Assembly: GCA_965216605.1 (NCBI GenBank)
Contig: CBDCGG010000002.1
Location: 1,302,001-1,366,000, forward strand
Length of the DNA stretch: 64,000 nucleotides
From: JABAAW01 sp965216605
GTDB taxonomy: Bacteria; Pseudomonadota; Alphaproteobacteria; JABAAW01
Direction: 5' to 3'
Shown: piece by piece, positions 1 to 9,177 of the stretch
Numbering within the stretch: the first letter of the stretch is position 1
Layout of the letters: each line of letters opens with the position of its first letter
Notes under the pieces: generated by a model
What the model saw: the letters and a program-made list of their open reading frames with translations, nothing else
Databases searched by the model: none
Told to the model about the DNA's origin: nothing
Position numbers and translations under genes: made by a program

Positions 1-379
1 TGGTAGCGAGGGGAGCGAAGGCGGCGAGGGTTAGCAGTGCTATTCCTGCGGCGGCGGCGTGTAGGATGGAGGGTTGTTTCGCTTGTTGTTTTTGGGTGAG
101 ATGGGAGAGGAGGACGATGAGTCCTCCGATGAGCCAGACATTGGCGATGTTGCTACCGAGGATATTTCCTGAGGCTAGTCCTCCGCTACCTTTCCAGGCG
201 GCTTGGATGGAGAGGAAGAGTTCGGGGGCGGAGGTACCGAAGCCGACGATGGCTACGCCTGCGAAGGCGGGGGAGAGGCGGAGTCTTTTCGCGAGGGCGA
301 GGCTACCTTGGATGGTGGCTTCGCCGCCGATGACGAGGATGAGGAGTCCGATGAGGAGTTGTAGGGAGGGGATGAGCAT
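1..379 (-). CDS. Na+/Ca2+ exchanger family protein (CaCA), N-terminal part
   Basis: The gene runs off the left edge, so only the first 126 residues are visible and no stop is seen. The start is the ATG read leftwards from 379. The visible part is hydrophobic with several membrane segments. It carries the first alpha-repeat signature of the CaCA exchangers, GFGTSAPEL (residues 46-54), where the Glu binds the cation, followed by GNILGSNIAN (71-80), also typical of this repeat. Members of the YrbG-like family move Ca2+ out of the cell in exchange for Na+ across the inner membrane. The second alpha-repeat must lie outside the window. The family is clear; the exact ion preference is not. Confidence 0.9.
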   Translation of the reverse strand, partial: MLIPSLQLLIGLLILVIGGEATIQGSLALAKRLRLSPAFAGVAIVGFGTSAPELFLSIQAAWKGSGGLASGNILGSNIANVWLIGGLIVLLSHLTQKQQAKQPSILHAAAAGIALLTLAAFAPLAT

Positions 380-484
380 GCGGGGATTGTGGGGCAGGGT
401 GGGAGGGGAGTCAACAACGAATGGTAGAAAAACTTTGTTTATCTTGTTCGCCTTGCGGGCTTTACGGGCGTGCTTGTCTGCAGG

Positions 485-543
485 CGTATCTGCCTTTGCT
501 TGCTTGCGCTTCCTTGCGGGCGCGCTACGCAAAGGCAGATACG
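485..543. repeat. Long perfect inverted repeat
   Basis: Two 15-base arms, 485-499 (CGTATCTGCCTTTGC) and 529-543, are exact reverse complements separated by 29 bases. The element lies in the noncoding stretch upstream of the exchanger gene and is followed by the words CGGGCTTTA and TTTAATTAG. It could be a terminator or stable hairpin. The nearby word ACGGGCTTT also occurs at the left boundary of the dispersed repeats described elsewhere in this window. Confidence 0.6.
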
Positions 544-589
544 GGCTTTATTTAATTAGGTAACATACGCAAGACGAGCGAGCCTTAAG

Positions 590-1078
590 ATTAGTCTTGG
601 GCGAAGTGAGTTTTGCGCATGGGGGCATGGGGGCATGGGGGGTGTTGGGGGGTGCGGATAGTTTTCACGAATGCAAAACATGCGCACGCGAAGCGTGCGC
701 GGGGGGCGTGGGGGGATAAATTCCCCCCACGAAGACCCCGCGTCAGCGGGGCGCGTAAGCGCCTTCTACGCACTTTGCGCGAAGCGCAAAGTGCGTAGCC
801 TCTTATTCCAAAGCGCGAGGCTTTGCCTCGCGCAATACTGCCTCACAACACGGCACGGCGAGATTGTTTTCCTCGCCCTAGCGACAAGAAGAACGCACGA
901 AGTGCGCCTCTTATTCCAAAGCGCGAGGCTTGCCTCGCGCAATACTGACTCACAACACGGCACGGCGAGATTGTTTTCCTCGCCCTAGCGACAAGAAGAA
1001 CGCACGAAGTGCGCCTCTTATTCCAAAGCGCGAGGCTTTGCCTCGCGCAAGCTGACTCGTAACGCGGTAGAGCGGTTA
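590..1078 (+). repeat. Dispersed palindromic repeat, copy R1, with internal 108-bp tandem units
   Basis: This noncoding stretch is made of GC-rich palindromes joined by conserved words. The words are GCAAAACATGCGCACG, then a hairpin, AAGACCCCGCGTCAGCGGGGC (positions 739-759), CCTCTTATTCCAAAGCGCG, and the run TGACTCACAACACGGCACGG to CTAGCGACAAGAAGAACGC. The 3' part is tandemly repeated: units start at 801, 909 and 1016 (periods 108 and 107), the third being partial. An inverted copy lies at 2685-2905, so the Sel1-repeat gene is framed by the pair. I see no credible gene here; open frames in it do not survive comparison with the other copies. Confidence 0.85.
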
Positions 1079-1086
1079 TGTATTAT

Positions 1087-2616
1087 CTACTTATTTTCTT
1101 GCTTGTTCGCTTCTATGCGCTGTTCCCATTCTCTTGCGATTTTTTGTCCTGCCATGACTTGTTCTGTTGTTAATCCCTGTTTAATTTTATTTGCGAAGTC
1201 TTTTGCCTTTTTCGCTCCTGCCTTGATAGCAAGTAGAGACAAAGCATACGCAGTAATGATGTCTTTTTTAACGCCATAACCAATCCAGTGCGTGGCAGAT
1301 AATTTAATAAGCGCATCAGCATTACCTTGCTCTGCTGCCTTATGCCACCACTTGACTGCCTTTTCATAGTCCTCCAACACTCCGTCTCCGTTTGCATACA
1401 GCAAGCCTAAATTTAATTGCGCTTCAGCATTACCTTGTTCTGCTGCCTTATGCCACAACTTGGCTGCCTTTTCATAGTCCTCCAACACTCCTTCTCCGTT
1501 TGCATACAGCAAGCCTAAATTTAATTGCGCATCAGCATCACCTTGTTCTGCTGCCTTACGATACCACTCGGCGGCTTGTGCATAATCTTGTTGAACGCCT
1601 TTTCCTTTTTCATAGAATAATCCCAACTGATGTTGCGCAATAGCCTCTCCTTGTTCTGCAGCCTTGCGAAACCACTCGGCTGCTTGTGTATAATCTTGTT
1701 TAATACCTTTTCCTTTATAGTACATCTCACCTAAAAAAAAATTCGCATAAACACTTCCCTGCTCTGCGGCATGGCGGAATAAAGAATTAGCTTTTGTGTA
1801 ATTTTTCTCATTGTAGAATTTTACTGCTTGCTGAAAAATTTCTTTCACCATGAGAGATAAATTGTTTTGCGCTTCAGCATCACCTTGTTCTGTTGCCTTA
1901 CGATACCACTCGGCGGCTTGTGCATAATCTTGTTGAACGCCTTTTCCTTTATGATACAGAAAGCCTAAATTGTTTTGCGCTTCAGCATTACCTTGTTCTG
2001 CTGCCTTACGAAACCACTTGCTAGCTTGCTTATAATCTTGCTTGATGCCTTTCCCTGTCGCATACAACGCGCCCAAATTGTATTGCGCATCAACCTCTCC
2101 TTGTTCTGCAGCCTTACGAAACCACTTGCTAGCTTGCTTATAATCTTGCTTGATGCCTTTCCCTGTCGCATACAACACGCCCAAATTGTATTGCGCATCA
2201 ACCTCTCCTTGTTCTGCTGCCTTACGAAACCACTTGCTAGCTTGCTTATAATCTTGCTTGATGCCTTTCCCTGTCGCATACAACGCGCCCAAATTGAATT
2301 GCGCCACAACCTCTCCTTGTTCTGCTGCCTTGCGATACCACTCGGCAGCTCGCTTGTCATCTTGTTGAACGCCTTTTCCGTTTCTATACAGCCAACCCAA
2401 ATTGGTTTGTGCATTAGCGTATCCCTTTTTTGCAGCTTTACGGAACAAAGAAGCGGCTTTTGTGTAATTTCCCTCTTGAAAGAATTTGTCTGCTTGTTGA
2501 AAAATTTCTTCTACGCTCTGTCCGCGTGCGGAAGGGGCAAGCGGTAGTGATAGAGGCAAGGCGAGGGCAAGAGCAGTAGCAAAAACTGCCAACCAGCGAG
2601 AGAGCTTACGGGACAT
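1087..2616 (-). CDS. Exported Sel1-like repeat protein
   Basis: A 509-residue protein. The start at 2616 is chosen because AGGAG lies seven bases before it; an ATG 42 bases upstream has no such signal. Residues 1-33 form a signal peptide (basic start, long Ala/Leu core, ASARGQS end), so the protein is periplasmic or outer-membrane associated. The rest is a chain of about eleven 36-residue Sel1 repeats with the typical AxxWYRKAAEQG and GKGVxQDY words. Two blocks each open with EIFQQAxKF..NYTKA, which shows an internal duplication. Three consecutive repeats are nearly identical in DNA (2011-2334, period 108). Sel1 solenoids are protein-binding scaffolds; the partner is unknown. It stands alone between two repeat elements. 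Confidence 0.88.
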   Translation of the reverse strand: MSRKLSRWLAVFATALALALPLSLPLAPSARGQSVEEIFQQADKFFQEGNYTKAASLFRKAAKKGYANAQTNLGWLYRNGKGVQQDDKRAAEWYRKAAEQGEVVAQFNLGALYATGKGIKQDYKQASKWFRKAAEQGEVDAQYNLGVLYATGKGIKQDYKQASKWFRKAAEQGEVDAQYNLGALYATGKGIKQDYKQASKWFRKAAEQGNAEAQNNLGFLYHKGKGVQQDYAQAAEWYRKATEQGDAEAQNNLSLMVKEIFQQAVKFYNEKNYTKANSLFRHAAEQGSVYANFFLGEMYYKGKGIKQDYTQAAEWFRKAAEQGEAIAQHQLGLFYEKGKGVQQDYAQAAEWYRKAAEQGDADAQLNLGLLYANGEGVLEDYEKAAKLWHKAAEQGNAEAQLNLGLLYANGDGVLEDYEKAVKWWHKAAEQGNADALIKLSATHWIGYGVKKDIITAYALSLLAIKAGAKKAKDFANKIKQGLTTEQVMAGQKIAREWEQRIEANKQENK

Positions 2617-2684
2617 GGAAGGACTCCTATTTTTTGTGTCGATAGACAAGAATGGCAAGTGTCTCGTGCTTTGTCAACAAGGTA

Positions 2685-2905
2685 GAGGCGAGCTTCGCGC
2701 GTTCTTCTTGTCGTTAGGCGAGCGGAGAACTCTGCTCGCCGTGCCGTGTTAAAAGTCAGTATTGCGCGAGGCAATAGCATACGGCAAGCCGTGTGCTATG
2801 GCGCCCCGCTGACGCGGGGTCTTTTGCGAGGGATTACTCCCTCGCGCTCCCGCGCACGCTTCGCGTGCGCATGTTTTGCATCCGTCAATACAAAAAGCCC
2901 ATATT
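2685..2905 (-). repeat. Dispersed palindromic repeat, copy R2 (inverted)
   Basis: Read on the minus strand this is the same element as 590-1078. It begins with GGGCTTTTTGTATTGACGG, continues with GCAAAACATGCGCACG and its hairpin, then GAGGGAGTAATCCCTCGC, AAGACCCCGCGTCAGCGG, a CACACGGCTTGCCGT palindrome, CGCGCAATACTGAC, CACGGCACGGCGAG and ACGACAAGAAGAACGC. Some hairpin arms differ from copy R1 while remaining self-complementary. The stretch 2617-3062 otherwise holds only the likely frmA promoter region. Confidence 0.85.
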
Positions 2906-2924
2906 CTCTCCCGCACATTCTCCC

Positions 2925-2953
2925 TTGACTTTTTCTCCCCATCCCCCTAAAAA
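2925..2953 (+). promoter_or_regulatory. Possible sigma-70 promoter for frmAB
   Basis: TTGACT at 2925-2930 and TAAAAA at 2948-2953 are separated by 17 bases. The -35 box is good and the -10 box weak. It lies between repeat copy R2 and frmA and points into frmA, leaving a leader of about 100 bases. No operator is obvious. Confidence 0.4.
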
Positions 2954-3062
2954 AACAACAGAAACAACAAGCTTCTCAAAACTTCCTCGCCTCGCAAAAC
3001 TACCTCGCAACTTCCTCCCCTCGCCAAACTCCGCAACCCCCTCCGCAACAAGAGTAGCCACC

Positions 3063-4187
3063 ATGACAGCAACAACCTGCCGCGCCGCCGTCGCTCACTC
3101 CGCCACAAAGCCCCTCACCATCGAAACGATCTCTGTCGCTCCTCCGCAAGCAGGCGAAGTTCTCGTTCAACTGAAAGCAACCGGTATCTGCCACACCGAC
3201 GCATACACCCTCTCAGGCAAAGACCCCGAAGGACTCTTCCCCGCCGTCCTCGGACACGAAGGAGCAGGCATCGTCGTCGAAGTAGGCAAAGGCGTCACCT
3301 CGCTGAAGAAAGACGACCATGTCATCCCCCTCTATGTGCCCGAATGCCGCGTGTGCGAATACTGCACCTCAGGAAAAACTAACCTCTGCCAAGCCGTCCG
3401 AGCAACCCAAGGAAAAGGAGTCATGCCCGACGGAACATCTAGGCTCTCGCTCGACGGCAAAACATTGCTCCACTACATGGGAACCTCTACCTTCGCCGAA
3501 TATGCCGTCGTTCCCGAAATAGCCCTCGCCAAAATTCGCAAGGACGCGCCCTTCGACAAAGTCTGCTACATCGGGTGCGGCGTCACTACAGGCATCGGTG
3601 CCGTCATCAATACCGCCAAAGTCGAGCCTGGTGCGCATGTCGTCGTCTTCGGACTTGGAGGCATCGGACTCAATGTAGTGCAAGGCGCACGACTAGCAGG
3701 CGCAGCGATGATCGTCGGAGTAGATAGCAATCCGCAGAAAAAAACGCTCGGCGAACAATTCGGCATGACACACTTCGTCAATCCCAAAGAGCTCGGCAAA
3801 AACGACGATCTAGTAGCTCACCTCACAGCCCTCACCAAAGGCGGAGCAGATTACTCCTTCGAGTGCATCGGCAATACGACAACGATGCGCCAAGCCCTCG
3901 AATGCTGTCACAAAGGATGGGGCGAGAGCGTCATCATCGGGGTCGCCCCCGCAGGCGCAGAAATAACAACCCGACCCTTCCAACTCGTCACAGGGCGCGT
4001 CTGGCGAGGAACCGCCTTCGGAGGCGCAAAGGGCAGGCGCGATGTTCCTAAAATCGTCGACTGGTACATGGACGGCAAAATCCAAATCGATCCCATGATC
4101 ACGCACACGATGCCGCTTCCGAAAATCAACGATGCCTTCGATCTCATGGAGCGCGGAGAGTCCATCCGCTCGGTCGTGCTGTTCTAG
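3063..4187 (+). CDS. frmA: S-(hydroxymethyl)glutathione dehydrogenase (class III alcohol dehydrogenase)
   Basis: It oxidises S-hydroxymethylglutathione, formed from formaldehyde and glutathione, to S-formylglutathione with NAD(P)+ in the cytoplasm. The 374-residue protein has the usual length when started at the ATG at 3063; the frame stays open further upstream but only over low-complexity sequence. Catalytic zinc ligands are Cys43, His65-Glu66 and Cys172. Structural zinc ligands are Cys95, Cys98, Cys101 and Cys109. The dinucleotide-binding loop is GLGGIG (197-202). The next gene, 19 bases downstream, encodes the enzyme for the following step, so the two form a detoxification operon. The assignment to class III rather than another zinc alcohol dehydrogenase rests on overall sequence and this neighbour. 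Confidence 0.96.
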   Translation: MTATTCRAAVAHSATKPLTIETISVAPPQAGEVLVQLKATGICHTDAYTLSGKDPEGLFPAVLGHEGAGIVVEVGKGVTSLKKDDHVIPLYVPECRVCEYCTSGKTNLCQAVRATQGKGVMPDGTSRLSLDGKTLLHYMGTSTFAEYAVVPEIALAKIRKDAPFDKVCYIGCGVTTGIGAVINTAKVEPGAHVVVFGLGGIGLNVVQGARLAGAAMIVGVDSNPQKKTLGEQFGMTHFVNPKELGKNDDLVAHLTALTKGGADYSFECIGNTTTMRQALECCHKGWGESVIIGVAPAGAEITTRPFQLVTGRVWRGTAFGGAKGRRDVPKIVDWYMDGKIQIDPMITHTMPLPKINDAFDLMERGESIRSVVLF

Positions 4188-4206
4188 ATTTCCAAAGAAC
4201 CTGACT

Positions 4207-5043
4207 ATGCACATCAAAAGCGAAAGCCTCTGCTTCGGAGGAAGACAACTCGTCCTGTCGCACGAAAGCAAGACGCTCGGCTGTTCGATGACGCTCGGAC
4301 TCTTCCTGCCGCCGCAAGCGGAAAAACAACCCGTTCCCGTTATGCTCTTCCTGTCAGGGCTGACCTGCACTTGGGAGAATGTCTCGACAAAAGGAGCAGC
4401 CCAAAGTGCCTGCGCACAACACGGGATAGCCTTCCTCGCGCCCGACACAAGCCCGCGCGGAGACAACATCCCCGACGACGAGGCTTACGACTTGGGACAA
4501 GGCGCAGGATTCTACTTGGACGCAACCCAAGAGCCTTGGAGACAAAACTTTCGTATGCGCTCCTATATCGAACAGGAGCTGCTGCAAAAACTCGCGCAAA
4601 ATCCCTCGCTGCCGCTCGATACCACGAGAGTTGGCATCACAGGGCACTCCATGGGAGGACACGGTGCGCTCACCTGCGCCTTGCGCAATCCGCAGAACTA
4701 TCGTTCGCTCTCCGCCTTTGCTCCGATTGCCGCGCCCTCGCAATGCGCATGGGGACAAAAAGCCTTCAACGCCTATTTGGGCAACGACAAAAAAACATGG
4801 CTGCCCTACGATGCGTGCGAACTCGTCAAGACCACAATGTGGAACAAGCCCATCCTCGTAGACCAAGGCGAGGCAGACGACTTCCTAGAAGATCAACTGA
4901 AGCCTCAGCTGCTGGAACAAGCTTGCAGAGATAAAGGAATCCCCCTCACAATGCGGATGCAAAAAGGTTACGACCACAGCTACAACTTCATCACGACCTT
5001 CATGGCAGATCATGTCGCGTTCCACGCAAAACAACTAGGATAG
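4207..5043 (+). CDS. frmB: S-formylglutathione hydrolase
   Basis: It hydrolyses S-formylglutathione to formate and glutathione, completing formaldehyde detoxification begun by the upstream dehydrogenase. The 278-residue protein is an esterase D type alpha/beta hydrolase. The nucleophile is Ser148 in GHSMGG; LSGLTCTWEN (49-58) near the oxyanion region and the GYDHSYNF segment carrying the catalytic His near the C terminus are family hallmarks. The ATG at 4207 is preferred because it gives the usual N terminus; the frame extends 25 codons back into frmA. Only 19 bases separate it from frmA. The symbol fghA is also used for this gene. Confidence 0.96.
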   Translation: MHIKSESLCFGGRQLVLSHESKTLGCSMTLGLFLPPQAEKQPVPVMLFLSGLTCTWENVSTKGAAQSACAQHGIAFLAPDTSPRGDNIPDDEAYDLGQGAGFYLDATQEPWRQNFRMRSYIEQELLQKLAQNPSLPLDTTRVGITGHSMGGHGALTCALRNPQNYRSLSAFAPIAAPSQCAWGQKAFNAYLGNDKKTWLPYDACELVKTTMWNKPILVDQGEADDFLEDQLKPQLLEQACRDKGIPLTMRMQKGYDHSYNFITTFMADHVAFHAKQLG

Positions 5044-5049
5044 AAAATC

Positions 5050-6936
5050 ATGCCTCTCAATATATCTCTCAATATGTCTCTCAAGAAAACGATGATGTTG
5101 GTTGCGCTTATGCAAGGTGCGCTAATATTTGCCTTGTTGCTCGTTCCTTCATCGGCGCAGGCGTTGGTCTATGGCAAGCGTGTGCATGGGCTTGCTCTGT
5201 ACGGCGAGGTTGCGCTCAAGCGCGGCTACAAGCATGTTCTGTATGCTGATCCTCGTGCGCGGAAAGGAGGGAAGGTTGTTTTGGGAACGCAGGGCGGCTT
5301 CGATTCGTTCAATCCCTACAGCCTGAAAGGACGCACGCCTGCCGCGCTTGGGCTGCTTTTCGAGAGCCTTACCGTTGCCAACGGCGACGAGGTTTTTTCG
5401 CGCTACGGCAAGCTCGCCTCCTCGATGCAGATCAGTAAGCAGGGGGACAGCATCACCTACTTTCTCAATCCTAAGGCGCGTTGGCACGATGGCAAGCCGG
5501 TTCTCGCCGACGATGTTCTGTTCAGTTTCCGCTCGGCACTCGCCGAGAGTTCAAACCCCATCTATCGCCAGTACTACGCGGGGATCAAAGCTATCGAGAA
5601 AAGCGGCGAGCGCGCGGTCACCTTTCGTTTTACCAAAAGTATTGCCCAAAGTCTTGCCAAAGGCATTGTGCTGGGCAGCCGCGAGCTGCCTCTGATTATC
5701 GGCGAGTTGCCGATCGTTGCTAAGCACGACTGGCAGAGCCGCGACATCGCAGCGACAACCCTCGATCCTCCGCTGGGCAGCGGTCCTTACAAGATCGGCG
5801 ACTTCGAGGCAGGGCGCACGCTGCGCCTTGAGCGCGTCGAGAACTACTGGGGAGCAAACGAGGGATTCGCGCGAGGACTCTACAACTTCGACAGCATTCG
5901 CTACGACGACTACCGCGATGCCAATGTGATCGTCGAGGCGGTGAAGGCGGGCAAGATCGATTATCGCAACGAAAACTCTTCTAAGGCATGGGCGGTCTCT
6001 TACAAGGGCGATGCCTTGACGCAAGCGCGCTTGATCAAAAAACTCGTTCCGCTCGACCTGCCGCAAGGCATGCAAGGCTACGCCTTCAACCTGCGCCGCG
6101 ACCTGTTTAGCGACCCCGTCCTGCGCGAGGCGATCGCCTATGCCTTCGATTTCGCCTGGTCGAACAAAACCCTTTTCTACGGTCAGTACAAGCGTACGCG
6201 TAGCTATTTCGACAACTCGTCGCTGGCAGCAACAGGCGTGCCGAAAGGTAAGGAGCTCGCGCTACTCACCCCGTACCGAAATCTTCTGCCCGCGCGTTTG
6301 TTCTCAAGAGCTTACGATCCTCCGAAAAGCGACGGTACGCAAGGGTCTTTGCGCAAAAACCTGCAACACGCCGATCGCCTGCTCTCGAAGGCAGGCTACA
6401 AGATCGTAGACGGCGTGCGTTTGACTCTACAAGGAAAACCTATTGTTTTCGAGTTGCTTTTGTTCGATCCTCTGCAAGAGCGTATCGCCTTGCCCTTTGC
6501 GAAAAACCTGCAACGCCTTGGGATCACGATGCGCGTGCGCACGGTGGACGCGGCGCAGTATGTGGCGCGCTTAGAGGAGTTCGACTACGACATGCTCGTG
6601 ACCTCTTGGGGACAGAGCTCTTCGCCGGGCAACGAGCAGCGTGCAATGTGGACATCGCAGGCGGCGGATGTGCACGGTAGTCCGAACTATACGGGCGTGA
6701 AACTTGCGGCACTCGACGCGCTAGTCGAAAAGGTGATCGCCGCCAAGGACAGAAAAGAGCTGGAGACAAGAGTGCGTGCACTCGATCGTGTCTTGCAATG
6801 GCAATTTCTCGTCGTGCCGCATTTTCATATTGCCAGCGCGCGTATCATCTATTGGGATCGTTTCGGCATGCCGAAACGCTTTCCTAGAAAATCTTCTCCC
6901 AGTATTTTGACCTGGTGGTCGCGCGAGCAAAACTAG
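5050..6936 (+). CDS. yejA: Peptide ABC transporter substrate-binding protein (YejA type)
   Basis: A 628-residue periplasmic binding protein of solute-binding family 5. Residues 1-38 form a signal peptide that ends at SSAQA. The mature start, with the words HGLALYGE, YADPRARKGG and GGFDSFNPY, is typical of YejA, which binds oligopeptides and is known for uptake of microcin C type peptide-nucleotides. It lies six bases after frmB and 30 bases before a permease gene, and heads a complete four-gene transporter (binding protein, two permeases, double ATPase). The close spacing to frmB suggests shared transcription, although the functions are not obviously linked. Confidence 0.93.
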   Translation: MPLNISLNMSLKKTMMLVALMQGALIFALLLVPSSAQALVYGKRVHGLALYGEVALKRGYKHVLYADPRARKGGKVVLGTQGGFDSFNPYSLKGRTPAALGLLFESLTVANGDEVFSRYGKLASSMQISKQGDSITYFLNPKARWHDGKPVLADDVLFSFRSALAESSNPIYRQYYAGIKAIEKSGERAVTFRFTKSIAQSLAKGIVLGSRELPLIIGELPIVAKHDWQSRDIAATTLDPPLGSGPYKIGDFEAGRTLRLERVENYWGANEGFARGLYNFDSIRYDDYRDANVIVEAVKAGKIDYRNENSSKAWAVSYKGDALTQARLIKKLVPLDLPQGMQGYAFNLRRDLFSDPVLREAIAYAFDFAWSNKTLFYGQYKRTRSYFDNSSLAATGVPKGKELALLTPYRNLLPARLFSRAYDPPKSDGTQGSLRKNLQHADRLLSKAGYKIVDGVRLTLQGKPIVFELLLFDPLQERIALPFAKNLQRLGITMRVRTVDAAQYVARLEEFDYDMLVTSWGQSSSPGNEQRAMWTSQAADVHGSPNYTGVKLAALDALVEKVIAAKDRKELETRVRALDRVLQWQFLVVPHFHIASARIIYWDRFGMPKRFPRKSSPSILTWWSREQN

Positions 6937-6966
6937 CTGAGGAGCCTGCCTCCTACAGAGCATCCT

Positions 6967-8073
6967 ATGCGCACTTATGTACTGAGACGTCTTTTGTTGA
7001 TCTTCCCGACTTTGTTGGGGGTGTTGTTGCTCAACTTTGCGATCGTGCAATTTGCGCCTGGAGGACCTGTGGAGCGTTTGCTCGCACGCATGCATAACGC
7101 CGAGATCGACTCCGCAGTACGCCTGTCGGGAGCGAGTGCGGGGGAAGTCCGTTCTTCTTCGGCAGGCTCGGCTACGGGCGGGAGCGATTCCGCCTATCGC
7201 GGTGCACGCGGGCTAGACGAAAAGTTTGTGCGCTCGCTTGAAAAGCAGTTTGGTCTCGACAAGCCTGCGCATGTGCGCTTCTTCACGATGTTGAAGAACT
7301 ACCTGACCTTCGACTTCGGTTCGAGTTTCTACCGCGACCAAAGCGTGTTGGGCTTGATCTTGGAGAAGCTACCCGTCTCGATCTCGTTGGGGTTGTGGAC
7401 GACGCTACTGGTCTATGGAGTGTCGATTCCGCTTGGTATCCGCAAGGCGGTGCGTGCGGGTTCTCCCTTCGATGCTTGGAGCAGCTTTTTTTTGGTGATT
7501 GGCAATGCGATCCCCGCCTTCCTGTTCGCCATCCTGCTGATCGTGCTTTTCGCCGGCGGATCTTTTTGGTCGTTGTTTCCGTTGCGAGGGCTTACCTCCG
7601 AGAATTTTTCCGAGCTGTCTTGGGGAGCGAAGGTTCTCGACTATTTTTGGCATCTCACGTTGCCGCTGATCTCGATGACGATCGGTGGTTTGGCGAGCCT
7701 CGCCTTGCTGACGAAGAACGCCTTCCTCGATAACATCACGGCACTCTATGTCACGAGCGCGCGTGCGAAGGGGGTGGGAGAGCGAAGGATTCTGTATGCG
7801 CATGTTTTTCGCAACGCCATGCTGATCGTGATCGCGGGCTTCCCTGCCGCCTTTGTCGGTATTTTCTTCACGGCGACCGCCTTCATCGAGATCGTCTTCT
7901 CGCTCGACGGCTTGGGACTTCTCACCTACCAAGCGGTGATCGAACGCGACTATCCCGTTTTTTTTGCGACGCTCTACATTTTCTCGCTGTTGGGTCTGTT
8001 CTTGGGGATCATAACCGATCTCACCTATCGTTGGGTCGATCCGCGCATCGACTTCGAGGCACGCGCCCTGTGA
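6967..8073 (+). CDS. yejB: Peptide ABC transporter permease (YejB type)
   Basis: A 368-residue inner-membrane permease of the DppB/OppB class. The N-terminal helix (MRTYVLRRLLLIFPTLLGV) and six or so membrane spans are visible. The EAA loop, where the ATPase docks, is the stretch around YVTSARAKGVGERRILY (residues 259-275). Between the first helix and the second there is an unusually Ser/Gly/Ala-rich periplasmic segment (about residues 52-75), which is longer than a minimal OppB. Its stop overlaps the start of the second permease gene by four bases (GTGA), which indicates translational coupling. Confidence 0.93.
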   Translation: MRTYVLRRLLLIFPTLLGVLLLNFAIVQFAPGGPVERLLARMHNAEIDSAVRLSGASAGEVRSSSAGSATGGSDSAYRGARGLDEKFVRSLEKQFGLDKPAHVRFFTMLKNYLTFDFGSSFYRDQSVLGLILEKLPVSISLGLWTTLLVYGVSIPLGIRKAVRAGSPFDAWSSFFLVIGNAIPAFLFAILLIVLFAGGSFWSLFPLRGLTSENFSELSWGAKVLDYFWHLTLPLISMTIGGLASLALLTKNAFLDNITALYVTSARAKGVGERRILYAHVFRNAMLIVIAGFPAAFVGIFFTATAFIEIVFSLDGLGLLTYQAVIERDYPVFFATLYIFSLLGLFLGIITDLTYRWVDPRIDFEARAL

Positions 8074-9155
8074 ACTTTCGCTTGAAATTTCTCATATCTG
8101 CAAACAACTCGGTGCGAGCGTGGTTCTCGGTTCCGCATCGTCGAGCAGCCTTCGTACGCTTTCGCAGGAACAGGCGCGGCATGTGGTCGTTGCGCATTTT
8201 TCTGCTGCTGACGCTGGTGAGCCTTTTCGCCGAGCTGTTGGCAAACGACCGTCCGCTCGCGGTCTTCTACAAGGGAGCGCTCTATTCCCCTTTGTTGACG
8301 GACTACCCCGAGACAACCTTCGGCGGCTCTTTTACGACGGCGACCGACTACCACGACGAGTTTGTCGCTTCGTCGATTGCTCGCGACGGCTTCGCGCTCT
8401 GGCCGCCGGTGCGCTATCACTACGACAGCCACAGTTTGGATTTGCCAGGTCCTGCCCCCTCCGCGCCTTCGGCTCGACATTGGTTGGGTACCGACGACCA
8501 AGCGCGCGATGTGCTCGCGCGTCTTCTCTACGGCTTGCGCCTGTCGCTGTGGTTCGGCTTGACGCTGGCTCTGTTCGCATCGCTGATCGGGGTGGCGGTG
8601 GGCTTGCTGCAGGGCTACTTTGCAGGCGCGCTAGATCTGTGGGGGCAGAGGTTCATCGAGCTTTGGAACGCTATGCCGCAACTCTACATCCTGATCATCT
8701 TGGCGAGCATCATCACACCATCCGTGGCGTGGCTGCTGTTTCTAATGGTGCTGTTTAGCTGGACTGGACTCGTGAGCCTCGTGCGCGCCGAAGTGCTGCG
8801 CGTGCGCAACTTCGACTATGTGCGCTCCGCTCGTGCCTTGGGCGCGTCGCACACGCATATCATGCTGCGTCATGTGCTGCCGAACGCGCTGGTGGCAACG
8901 CTCACCTTCGCGCCGTTCATCGCCGCAGGCGCGTTGGTGACCCTGACAGGATTGGATTTCTTGGGGCTAGGATTGCCGCCCGGTTCAGCTTCGATCGGCG
9001 AGATGTTGGCGCAGGGTAAGAACAACTTGCAAGCACCGTGGCTGGGGCTGACCGGCTTTTTTGTGATCGCCTCCCTGTTGAGCTTGATGGTCTTCATTGG
9101 CGAAGCCTTGCGCGATGCCTTCGACCCCCGTCACCAACACGAGCCGCCAAGATGA
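8070..9155 (+). CDS. yejE: Peptide ABC transporter permease (YejE type)
   Basis: A 361-residue inner-membrane permease of the DppC/OppC class. The GTG at 8070 is chosen as start because it overlaps the stop of the preceding permease as GTGA; the frame is open a few codons further up but inside that gene. The protein has an N-terminal membrane helix after a basic RFRRNRRGMW stretch, then the conserved HWLGTDDQARDVLARLLYG segment that follows it in this class, and the EAA loop near YVRSARALGASHTHIMLRHVLPN. It pairs with YejB to form the translocation pore. Confidence 0.92.
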   Translation: MNFRLKFLISANNSVRAWFSVPHRRAAFVRFRRNRRGMWSLRIFLLLTLVSLFAELLANDRPLAVFYKGALYSPLLTDYPETTFGGSFTTATDYHDEFVASSIARDGFALWPPVRYHYDSHSLDLPGPAPSAPSARHWLGTDDQARDVLARLLYGLRLSLWFGLTLALFASLIGVAVGLLQGYFAGALDLWGQRFIELWNAMPQLYILIILASIITPSVAWLLFLMVLFSWTGLVSLVRAEVLRVRNFDYVRSARALGASHTHIMLRHVLPNALVATLTFAPFIAAGALVTLTGLDFLGLGLPPGSASIGEMLAQGKNNLQAPWLGLTGFFVIASLLSLMVFIGEALRDAFDPRHQHEPPR

Positions 9156-9177
9156 ATAATAAAGATGAATAATAAAG

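Noticed and set aside
671..988. Open frames inside repeat copy R1
   Set aside because: The frames are not kept in the other copies of the repeat and the sequence is explained by palindromic modules.
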